In this document: positions 53,851 to 61,646 of the stretch, one piece after another
Layout: the number at the start of each line of letters is the position of its first letter
Position numbering within the stretch: the stretch's first letter is position 1
Assembly: GCA_033344775.1 (NCBI GenBank)
Contig: JAWPMT010000001.1
Span: 186,001-250,000, forward strand
Origin: Cytophagales bacterium
GTDB lineage: Bacteria; Bacteroidota; Bacteroidia; Cytophagales; Cyclobacteriaceae
DNA length: 64,000 bases
Reading direction: 5' to 3'
Position numbers and translations under genes: made by a program
The notes under the pieces: model-generated
The model's database searches: none
Seen by the model: only the letters and a program-made list of their open reading frames with translations
Told to the model about the DNA's origin: nothing

Positions 53851-54594
53851 TCAGGCCAATGCTCTTTTGGCCACTTTATGTTCCTCATCCTTAGCCCCAA
53901 TTTTCCAGTAAGAGCTGATGTACGAATGATCGTTCATCAAACTTTGCTCCATGAAATAGTCCTTGATTTCACGAATGGTGCTCAGTTCTCCTGCAACAAA
54001 AATATTGGGTGCACCTACAGGAAAAGATAGCCGTTTGATGGTATTCAGCTGCTGATTACTCTGCTGATCCGGGTGCTGATGAAGGAGCCAGGTTACTGAA
54101 ATACCTTCCGGGATATTCAGTACTTGTTGATCCGCAGGGTCGGTAATTTCAAAAACAGCATGACCTTTTGCCTCAGCACCCAACGATTCCAAAACGGATA
54201 TTGCTGCCGGTAGAGCCGCCATATCAGCAGCGATCAAGTACCAATCACCGCCATTAGTGTTATATTTCAGGGCTCCGGGGCCTTTGAATTCAATCCGGTC
54301 GCCAACTTAAGCATTCAATGCCCAGTCCGTGGCGGGCCCGGCAGGTGAATGCAGTGCAAAATCAATGGTGATCTCTTCCTTAGTATGGTCGATCGAGCGC
54401 ACCGTATATGTTCTTACTTTCGATTTACCTAGATCATTCTCCGTATTTGGCAGTAGTAATTTCACATAGGCTCCTGGTGTCCAATGCCAATCAAAAACAG
54501 CACCTTTAAGCCTTAATCTTCGAAAATTGGGAGATATTTTATTGGATTCAAGTACTTCAAAAATTTGAAGAGAACTATTTTCATATTTGTACAA
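53851..54594 (-). pseudogene. Siderophore-interacting protein gene interrupted by one in-frame stop
   Basis: One reading frame of 248 codons, interrupted by a single TAA at 54307-54309. N-terminal part: ISPNFRRLRLKG and RTYTVRSID (FAD-binding). After the stop the same frame continues VGDRIEFKGPGALKYN, then GDWYLIAADMAALPAAISVL, which is the NAD(P)H-binding part of SIP ferric reductases. The break falls between WALNA and VGDRI, where the family has Ala-x-x-Gly-Asp, so the TAA replaces an ordinary codon. It could be a true nonsense mutation or a base error. The start is a TTG at 54594. Siderophore-interacting proteins reduce Fe(III)-siderophores. Confidence 0.82.
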
Positions 54595-54748
54595 CCCTAA
54601 TTATTCAAAAGACGTTCCTGTTGTGACTTGCTTGATGAAACCAAAACATTTTTGGCAAGGTTCTTGAAAAGCAGATTCAATATATAAATTTTCAACGCCT
54701 GTCTTACGCACAGGGTTTACCTTTGAATAACAATAATTGCGTTTTAAA

Positions 54749-55333
54749 ATGAAAAGCAAATTTTTATCCATCTCACTGCTAGTTCTGGTTATTTTTCTAG
54801 CTTCATGTTCCCGCAGCGTGACCAGGGTAAGCCCTGACCAGCAGATAGACTTAAGTGGTCGATGGAACGATACTGATTCTAAACTCGTGGCGGAAGAAAT
54901 GATCCGTGATGTGCTGAATCGTCCATGGAAGTCTGATTTCCAATCAGCCAAAAATCGTCGACCGGTAGTGATTGTTGGTATTGTGGCCAACAGAAGTGCC
55001 GAACACATTGAAGCCGAGACTTTCATCAAAGATGTAGAGCGTGAGTTCATCAACAGTGGCATGGTCCGCGTGGTACAAAACGCGGAATTCAGAGAGAAAC
55101 TTCGTGAAGAAAGAGCTGATCAGGGTGAATTCGCTTCTCCTGAAACACAAGCACGTTGGGGTCGAGAACTAGGAGCAGACTTCATGATGTTCGGTGTGAT
55201 CAACTCAACCACTGATTCCTACAAGAAAGAGAAAGTTGTGAATTACAAAGTCAACCTTGAATTGGCCAATCTTGAAACCAACGAGAAGGTTTGGATCGGG
55301 GACAAGGAGATCAAGAAATACATTAAGAATTAA
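54749..55333 (+). CDS. LpoB-like penicillin-binding protein activator lipoprotein
   Basis: A 194-residue lipoprotein from the ATG at 54749 (signal LLVLVIFLASC). Seen: SRSVTRVSPDQQIDLSGRWN at the start of the mature part, VAEEMIRDVL, PVVIVGIVANRSAEHIEAET and GADFMMFGVINSTTD, matching the LpoB family (PF13036). LpoB activates the bifunctional PBP1b in other bacteria. The next gene (COG3014-like lipoprotein) is its usual neighbour. Confidence 0.88.
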   Translation: MKSKFLSISLLVLVIFLASCSRSVTRVSPDQQIDLSGRWNDTDSKLVAEEMIRDVLNRPWKSDFQSAKNRRPVVIVGIVANRSAEHIEAETFIKDVEREFINSGMVRVVQNAEFREKLREERADQGEFASPETQARWGRELGADFMMFGVINSTTDSYKKEKVVNYKVNLELANLETNEKVWIGDKEIKKYIKN

Positions 55334-55368
55334 AATCCTTAATTCAACAAAAGCATTACAAATATGAC

Positions 55369-55449
55369 CGTCATTCCGAGCGTATGCCGGAATCTCAAAA
55401 TTAGATAGTACATATATGCTTGAGATTCCTGAACATGTCAGGAATGACG
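55369..55449. repeat. Palindromic repeat with GTCATTCC ends
   Basis: An imperfect hairpin of 81 bases: left arm begins CGTCATTCC and includes GGAATCTCAA; right arm has TTGAGATTCC and ends AGGAATGACG. The two arms pair over most of about 30 bases. The ends resemble the terminator at 1725-1764. It overlaps the 5' part of the longest possible frame of the next gene, which argues for a later start there. Confidence 0.65.
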
Positions 55450-55497
55450 CTTTTGTTGATTGCAAGTCATGTATTTTATAATTCAATACGCCATCTC

Positions 55498-56880
55498 TTG
55501 ACCTTCCTTAGATACACATACCTTATAACCCTAATCCTTTTCGGGACATCCTGCGCCACTTTCTACGAAATCAACTACGAATTCAATCAGAATTTCGAAG
55601 AAGGGAATATTGAAAGGGCACAGACTGTACTGAACAAAAACAAGAAACGCCTCAAGAAGAAAGGAGAGTTCCTTTACTACGCTAATCACGGGGTGGTTTC
55701 ATCCATGCTGAAGGATTACGAAAACAGTAATGTTCAGTTCGAAAAGGCCTACTTGTATGGTGAAGACTATCGCCAGAATCCTCTCAATGTAGCGGCTTCA
55801 TTTCTGGTCAACCCAAAGCTGGTGAAGTATCCTGGAGAGGATCATGAACATTTGCTGTTGCTGTATTATAAAGCCTTGAATTACTTAAAGTTAGGGGATA
55901 AGGAAGCCGCACTGGTAGAATGTAAGCGATTGAACAACCGGCTGAATGACTTAAGTGACCGGTATAAGTCAGACAAGAAATACAAGCGCGATGCGTTCAT
56001 TCATAATCTGATGGGAATCATCTATGAAGCCAATGGAGAGTACAATAACGCGTTCATAGCCTATCGGAATGCTTATGACATTTATCAGGAAGATTTTACG
56101 CAATTGTTTGCTCTAAGTGCTCCGGAGCAGTTGAAACAAGACCTATTACGATCCGCGTATCTGACGGGATTTGATGATCAGGTTCGCAAATATGAAAAGG
56201 AATTTGGAGTGAAGTATCAACATCAACCAACACCCAATGGAGAATTAGTGTTCTTTTGGCACAATGGCCTGGGACCGATCAAAGATGAATGGTCTGTCAA
56301 CTTCACCGTTTTACCTGGTGGTGATGGTGTCGTCACTTTTGTCAATGAAGATTTCGGCTTCAATTTTCCTTTTGCCTATGATTACGATGAGGAGGAGGAG
56401 GGTGGAAGCCTGACCGACCTGGAGTTCTTTCGGGTTGCTTTCCCAAAGTATGTAGAACGACCGATGACACACAGCAGTGCGACATTGAAGCTCGGAAAGC
56501 AAAAAAAAGAACTGGAATTGGCAGAAGACATCAATGCCATTGCCTTCAAAAGCCTGGAACAACGCATGGTTTGGGAGTTTGGGAAATCTCTACTCAGAGC
56601 TGCTCTTAAAAAGGCCACAGAAAAAGCTGCTGAAGATGAAAGTGAAGGCTTAGGACTGGTCGTTGGACTCATCAATGCGATTACAGAACAAGCCGATACC
56701 CGTAATTGGCAAACCATTCCACATAGCATTTATTATACCCGAATGCCACTAAACGCCGGGGAAAACAAAGTTAGTATCCAAATCAACAGATCGGGGACCA
56801 GTATAGGCAAAAACATCGATTTTACATTCGCCGGTCAAAAAGGGAAGACGGTGTTCCATACTTATCAAACGCTTTACTAG
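55498..56880 (+). CDS. COG3014-like lipoprotein
   Basis: A 460-residue protein from a TTG at 55498, chosen because a lipoprotein signal (MTFLRYTYLITLILFGTSC) begins there; longer starts at 55420-55444 would run through the repeat at 55369-55449. The N-terminal half is TPR-like (AQTVLNKNKKRLKKKG, LLLYYKALNYLKLGDKEAA). It matches the COG3014 family, which is found next to LpoB/LPP20-type lipoproteins. Probable envelope partner of the preceding LpoB-like protein. Start uncertain. Confidence 0.78.
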   Translation: MTFLRYTYLITLILFGTSCATFYEINYEFNQNFEEGNIERAQTVLNKNKKRLKKKGEFLYYANHGVVSSMLKDYENSNVQFEKAYLYGEDYRQNPLNVAASFLVNPKLVKYPGEDHEHLLLLYYKALNYLKLGDKEAALVECKRLNNRLNDLSDRYKSDKKYKRDAFIHNLMGIIYEANGEYNNAFIAYRNAYDIYQEDFTQLFALSAPEQLKQDLLRSAYLTGFDDQVRKYEKEFGVKYQHQPTPNGELVFFWHNGLGPIKDEWSVNFTVLPGGDGVVTFVNEDFGFNFPFAYDYDEEEEGGSLTDLEFFRVAFPKYVERPMTHSSATLKLGKQKKELELAEDINAIAFKSLEQRMVWEFGKSLLRAALKKATEKAAEDESEGLGLVVGLINAITEQADTRNWQTIPHSIYYTRMPLNAGENKVSIQINRSGTSIGKNIDFTFAGQKGKTVFHTYQTLY

Positions 56881-56945
56881 ACAGATTCTTATAATTCACT
56901 GTTTAATCGTCACCTAAAAAGTATAAATCTTATACATTCAGAAAT

Positions 56946-57008
56946 ATTTATTCTCTTTTTCGTAACAAATGCTTTAGTTTTCAGTTTATTACGAAAAAGA
57001 GAATAAAT
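56946..57008 (+). promoter_or_regulatory. 20-bp perfect inverted repeat running into the PadR start codon (module 4)
   Basis: Arms 56946-56965 and 56989-57008 are perfectly complementary over 20 bases (inner ends CTTTTTCGTAA / TTACGAAAAAG) with a 23-nt spacer. The right arm contains the first two bases of the PadR ATG (57007-57009). It could be a high-affinity operator and/or an mRNA hairpin that hides the start codon. Spacer length equals the module-3 site. Confidence 0.7.
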
Positions 57009-57345
57009 GAAAAAGCTAAGTTTAGGTGCATTTGAGGAATTGGTCTTACTCACTGTAGGGGTGTTAGAAGACAATGCCTATGGGGTTACAATCAAGATGG
57101 AACTGGAATCTCAACTTCAGAAAACAGTCAGCTTGGGTGCCTTATATGGTGCGCTGCAAAGACTGGAGGAAAAAGGTTGGGTCGATTCCCGTGTAGGAGG
57201 TATCACTGAGAAGAAAGGTGGCAGACGGAAACAGTATTTTGATATCACGAAAGAGGGAGTAGCAGCCTTACAGGAGGTTCGGTCTATGCGTAATGAATTG
57301 TTTGATCGTATTCCTGCATCTAAGATCAACTGGCTCAATTCATGA
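57007..57345 (+). CDS. PadR-family transcriptional regulator (module 4)
   Basis: A 112-residue winged-helix protein: GAFEELVLLTVGVLEDNAYG, ALYGALQRLEEKGWV and wing GGRRKQYFDITKEG. Its start codon sits in the inverted repeat at 56946-57008. It overlaps the permease gene by four bases (ATGA). Of the four copies it has the clearest operator. Confidence 0.94.
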   Translation: MKKLSLGAFEELVLLTVGVLEDNAYGVTIKMELESQLQKTVSLGALYGALQRLEEKGWVDSRVGGITEKKGGRRKQYFDITKEGVAALQEVRSMRNELFDRIPASKINWLNS

Positions 57346-59948
57346 GTTCAAAAAACAGCACTCCCAGACCACCCAGGTTTGCTGATTGGTTACTGGAAAG
57401 CTTATGTTCCTACGACTACCTGAGTACGGCGCTCTGGGACCTGGAGGAGCTTTTTGAGTACCATGTCAAAACCAAAGGGGTAATCAGGGCTAAATGGCTG
57501 TACCTCAAAGAATCGCTTAGCATCATTTATCATCTCTATTTCAAAGGTCAAAGTCAATTCGCTCTAAATCCTATTGCTATGTTTAAAAACAACCTAACGA
57601 TTGCTCTCAGAAACTTCAACAAACACCGAAGCTATGTGCTTCTTAACGTCATTGGACTTGCGTTCGGCTTGACGGTATTTTTACTCATCACGCGCTACAC
57701 TTCGTACGAATTCAGCTACGATACCCATCATGAAAACGCTGATCGAATTTACAGGGTCTACAAAGAACTCCACGGTTTAGAAGAACAGTGGTTTGATGCA
57801 GGTACCCCTGGGCCACTGGCTAAAACACTGCTCAATGAGTTTCCCGAAGTGGAACACGCTGCAAGGTTCAGTTCATATGGTAAGCAGTTGATGCTGGCCA
57901 ATAACAAAAGCTTTGTCGAGCCGGTAATCCATGCGGTGGATCCAAGCGTATTCGAGATCTTTTCGCTCGAAATACTGCACGGAGATCCAATCCAGGCACT
58001 GAATTACGGCCCTAACATCGCAATCTCTGAGTCTGTGGCAATGAAGTATTTTGGTCATTCCGATGTAGTCAATGAAATCATTTCATATAGAAATCAGATA
58101 CCCTTGACGATTTCGGCAGTATACAAAGACATGCCAGTCAATTCTGATTTTATCATGGATCTGATTGTGAATTTCGAATGGACTAACAATGCTTTTGAAC
58201 AAGACCTGACCAACTGGAACAATAATCCCTTTTATACTTACATTTTGTTGAAGGAAGGGTCCAGCGCTATAAAGCTGGAAGCCAAACTTCCGGAGATTCG
58301 CGCAAAGTACGCCAATGACCCGATAGATGAGGATGGTCAATCAACAACTTATTATTTACAACCATTGACCGATGTTCATTTTGCAAGTCACATCAACTGG
58401 GGCATGGAAGATGCGGTGGATGCCAGTCGGTTAAATGTTTTCAATGTGATTGCACTGATCGTTCTCATGATGGCCGGAATCAACTATGTCAACCTCGCTA
58501 CGGCCAGAGCGATGGTCCGTGTCAAAGAAACGGGCATCAGAAAGATTATGGGAGCCAGGCGCCCTAATTTGCTCAGTCAATTCTTAATAGAATCCGGATT
58601 GCTGGTTTTTGGATCGTTGGTAACAGCCCTTATGCTGGCACATACCATCCTGCCGATCTTTGCACATTTCGTCGATCGACCGTTGGCGTTTGATTTCATT
58701 AATCCCATTTTCTGGCTGCAACTAGGGCTACTCGGGTTGGTGATCACATTCGCCTCGGGATTATACCCTGCATTCTTCATGTCTTCTTTTAACCCTTTGT
58801 ACGCGATCAGCAACCGTGGAAAATTCAAGTACAAAAGCCTTTTAAGAAATGGATTGGTCATCCTCCAGTTTGGACTTTCTGCGATATTGATCCTTTCCGC
58901 CATCGTCTTACAACGACAAATGTCCTTTATCGATACCGTTGATACCGGCTACACGCGTGATCAAGTGGTCATTCTCAGTACCAGAGACGATGCATTTGAT
59001 GACAAGCTGTCGACATACATGGAAGAAATTGGGAATGTTCGGGGTGTGGAAGCTGTGGCCACCAGTTGGTCCTTACCCACTAATGTTACATCCAATACGC
59101 AAGCCAATTGGCCTGGCATTGACGATGCGCAACGTATTCAAATGTACATGGTAGGTGTCACACATGATTTCTTTAAGTTGTATGAAATAGAAATCAAAGA
59201 AGGAAGGGCCTTTGATCAGGAGATTAAGACAGATCAATCAGCAATCATACTCAACGAGGCAGCAGTAAAGGCTTTTGGCTGGGATAACCCAATAGGGCGT
59301 GAAATGATCCGTCAAAATGGGGAAACGGGTACCGTGATCGGTGTGGTCAAAGACTTCCATATTAAGTCCTTAAAAGAAGAAATACAGCCCCTTCAAATCG
59401 TGTTAAATCCCAATTATGCCACCCTGGCTGTACGTGTTTCAGGTGATCTGAATACTACAATGGCATCTATTGAAAAAGTTTACGACAGTTTTGAGCCGAG
59501 TTATCCTTTTGAATATCGGTTCTTCGAAGATATCTATGCTCGGGCCTATGCAGAAGACACCCGAACCGGTCAGCTTACCCTGGCGTTCTCTTTCCTGGCC
59601 ATCGTTATTGCATGCCTTGGTTTATATGGATTGGCTTCTCATAAGGTGGCCCTAAGGATCAAAGAGCTGGGAGTGCGTAAAGTAATGGGAGCCAGTTCAT
59701 TGAACATTGCCCAACTCTTGTTTAAAGACTTTTTGGTACTCGTAACATTTGCCTTTATGTTCGCCGGGCCGATTGCTTATTTCATTATTAGTAGTTGGTT
59801 GGAAAACTATGCTTACCATATTGATCTAACTCCCATTCCCTTTGTCGCTACATTCCTGATTTTGATTCTCTTTGCAGGTACGACGGTAGGTTATCATACT
59901 TATAAGGCCTCGGTGAGCAATCCTGTGCATTCATTGAAGGACGAATAG
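57342..59948 (+). CDS. FtsX/MacB-type ABC permease with prefix domain (module 4)
   Basis: An 868-residue permease: prefix (LLESLCSYDYLSTALWDLEE), first helix, MacB-like extracytoplasmic domain, GIRKIMGARR between helices, a second domain and the final block with GVRKVMGASSLNI. Same plan and length as modules 1-3. Coupled to its PadR gene by a four-base overlap. No ATPase adjoins, so all four may share one coded elsewhere. Confidence 0.9.
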   Translation: MSSKNSTPRPPRFADWLLESLCSYDYLSTALWDLEELFEYHVKTKGVIRAKWLYLKESLSIIYHLYFKGQSQFALNPIAMFKNNLTIALRNFNKHRSYVLLNVIGLAFGLTVFLLITRYTSYEFSYDTHHENADRIYRVYKELHGLEEQWFDAGTPGPLAKTLLNEFPEVEHAARFSSYGKQLMLANNKSFVEPVIHAVDPSVFEIFSLEILHGDPIQALNYGPNIAISESVAMKYFGHSDVVNEIISYRNQIPLTISAVYKDMPVNSDFIMDLIVNFEWTNNAFEQDLTNWNNNPFYTYILLKEGSSAIKLEAKLPEIRAKYANDPIDEDGQSTTYYLQPLTDVHFASHINWGMEDAVDASRLNVFNVIALIVLMMAGINYVNLATARAMVRVKETGIRKIMGARRPNLLSQFLIESGLLVFGSLVTALMLAHTILPIFAHFVDRPLAFDFINPIFWLQLGLLGLVITFASGLYPAFFMSSFNPLYAISNRGKFKYKSLLRNGLVILQFGLSAILILSAIVLQRQMSFIDTVDTGYTRDQVVILSTRDDAFDDKLSTYMEEIGNVRGVEAVATSWSLPTNVTSNTQANWPGIDDAQRIQMYMVGVTHDFFKLYEIEIKEGRAFDQEIKTDQSAIILNEAAVKAFGWDNPIGREMIRQNGETGTVIGVVKDFHIKSLKEEIQPLQIVLNPNYATLAVRVSGDLNTTMASIEKVYDSFEPSYPFEYRFFEDIYARAYAEDTRTGQLTLAFSFLAIVIACLGLYGLASHKVALRIKELGVRKVMGASSLNIAQLLFKDFLVLVTFAFMFAGPIAYFIISSWLENYAYHIDLTPIPFVATFLILILFAGTTVGYHTYKASVSNPVHSLKDE

Positions 59949-59991
59949 GATTCCCGTCGTGCTATTTAACGCGAGTTTCAGATAAAGATTA

Positions 59992-60141
59992 TTGAATTCA
60001 ATTGAAAATGACTCAAATATTCTCCTCTTGGGAGGAGTATGAGGTGGGTTGAAAGAAAAAGGTGATTTTCAATTGAATTCAACAAAGAGCAGAAAACATA
60101 TTTTACGAAACCCACCCCTTCACCCCTCCATAGGAGGGGAT
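59992..60141. repeat. Nested palindromic intergenic element
   Basis: Outer perfect 18-bp inverted repeat: 59992-60009 (TTGAATTCAATTGAAAAT) and 60065-60082. Inside are a hairpin CTCCTC-TTGG-GAGGAG (60022-60037) and GAGGTGGGTT (60041-60050). Downstream AACCCACC (60109-60116) answers it, followed by CCCCTCCATAGGAGGGG (60124-60140). It looks like a non-coding mobile-type repeat (REPIN-like). It fills most of the gap between the permease and the hydrolase genes. Confidence 0.65.
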
Positions 60142-60183
60142 TAAAGGCGTTTTCTTCTCTATCTTATCCCGAACTCATGTTAT

Positions 60184-61446
60184 TTAAGGTGCTGATTCTA
60201 TGGCTTGTAAATGCGGATAAAGCACCTTAAATACATCTGTTTCTACTTCATAAAAGCTGGATCCTTCCGCATATTCGAATTCCTGTTGGCTGCCACTGGT
60301 GAAAAAGATCACTCCGGATCTTGTTTCCAGATCGATGTAAAAATCACTCAGCAAGCCATAAGCAATTCCCGGATGCCCCCAGAGTATTCGGTCAGGGAAG
60401 ATGATGTCCCCGTTTGCCTTATTCTGAATGAAATGCATGCCTTTGGTATAAGCATGCCAGAAATTGCCCCAGGTGTCTCCGTTCTCTCCATCATAGGTCC
60501 ATTGATCTTGTTGGAAATACGACAGGGTGGCTGGTTTTATGATTTGATTTCCATTGGCTTTTCCTTCATTCATAAACATATTGGCCGTAACCCAAAGATC
60601 GTTCAACGAGGTACGTAAGCTGCCCTGAGGACCGTAGATCAGACCATTTTGACCGGGTTGGTAATTGGGGTAGGAACGCTCTACAGGAGCTTTTGACGAA
60701 AAATCATCCACCTGTGCCTGCCGAAGCCCAGAGGAATCTGTTCGAAAGAGAGGAGCTATTTCTTCCGGTTCAAGGTCCATGACATTAAAGGAGCTACGCA
60801 CACCCATGGGTTTGAACAGGTTTTCTTTACAGTAAAGATCAAAACGCTGCCCACTGACGTTCTCTATCATACTGGCAATTAAGCCCCAGGTACAGTTCGT
60901 ATAGCTGAAATACACACCAGGAGGCTCATTTGCAAACATATCCTCCGTGTAGTACGCACCGTCCACTTGAAATAGTGATCGTATATCGGCCTCTTTATCA
61001 ATCATATTTCGGAGGAAATTACCATATCCCGTACCATCTCTAATCCCTGAACGATGATCCATCAGGTGCCTTAGGGTGATTGGCTGTTCCGGAAATACAG
61101 GATGTTTGAGTTCCCAGCCTAAATAAACTGAAGCAGGTGTATCCAGGTCGAGCAATCCCTTTTCCCATAAGGTCATCACTGCCAGTGCCGTATACATTTT
61201 TGAAATTGATGCGATTCGAACGTATGTCTCTGGTGTCATTGGGTCACCAGGCAATACGTTTTCATAACCAAAGCTGCCGGAATAATACAATTGACCTTTG
61301 GCTATAAGTGCCACAGACATACCCATAAGTTCATAGTCCTGATAGACCTGGTTGAGTTCTTCGGAAATCATTTGTTTCCGATCCGGCTTACTTTGACAAG
61401 CGATTATTGCTGTCAATATCAGCAATGATAAGGATGTCTTATTCAT
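60184..61446 (-). CDS. Serine hydrolase of the beta-lactamase/DD-peptidase fold (lipoprotein)
   Basis: A 420-residue protein from the ATG at 61446, where a lipoprotein signal (LLILTAIIAC) begins; an upstream start adds six residues. Catalytic motifs: Ser80-x-x-Lys83 in IASISKMY and Tyr182-x-Asn184 in FSYTNCTWG. Family members are class-C-type esterases or D-aminopeptidases. It is probably anchored in the envelope; activity on beta-lactams is not implied. Confidence 0.9.
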   Translation of the reverse strand: MNKTSLSLLILTAIIACQSKPDRKQMISEELNQVYQDYELMGMSVALIAKGQLYYSGSFGYENVLPGDPMTPETYVRIASISKMYTALAVMTLWEKGLLDLDTPASVYLGWELKHPVFPEQPITLRHLMDHRSGIRDGTGYGNFLRNMIDKEADIRSLFQVDGAYYTEDMFANEPPGVYFSYTNCTWGLIASMIENVSGQRFDLYCKENLFKPMGVRSSFNVMDLEPEEIAPLFRTDSSGLRQAQVDDFSSKAPVERSYPNYQPGQNGLIYGPQGSLRTSLNDLWVTANMFMNEGKANGNQIIKPATLSYFQQDQWTYDGENGDTWGNFWHAYTKGMHFIQNKANGDIIFPDRILWGHPGIAYGLLSDFYIDLETRSGVIFFTSGSQQEFEYAEGSSFYEVETDVFKVLYPHLQAIESAP

Positions 61447-61646
61447 ATTTCTTTCGTTGAACAATCGTCTTATATGAAACTACATTTCCACCAATAAAGT
61501 AAAGTAAATAATATCGCCTGGTTGAATCTGGGCCAGGACTTTTGAGGTTTTCACCTTTGAAGAAAAGGTATTTGGATCAAATCACTCAATCCATTCGGTA
61601 GTAAAGTTTGTTTTGTGTTACCTTAACCGCAACCTTATATCTCTGA

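Noticed and set aside
55420-55497. Longer start for the COG3014-like lipoprotein
   Set aside because: The stretch is the right arm of a palindromic repeat, and the lipoprotein signal begins at 55498.
60184-61446. Beta-lactamase resistance gene
   Set aside because: SxxK and YxN motifs fit the wide serine hydrolase fold; nothing points to beta-lactam hydrolysis.
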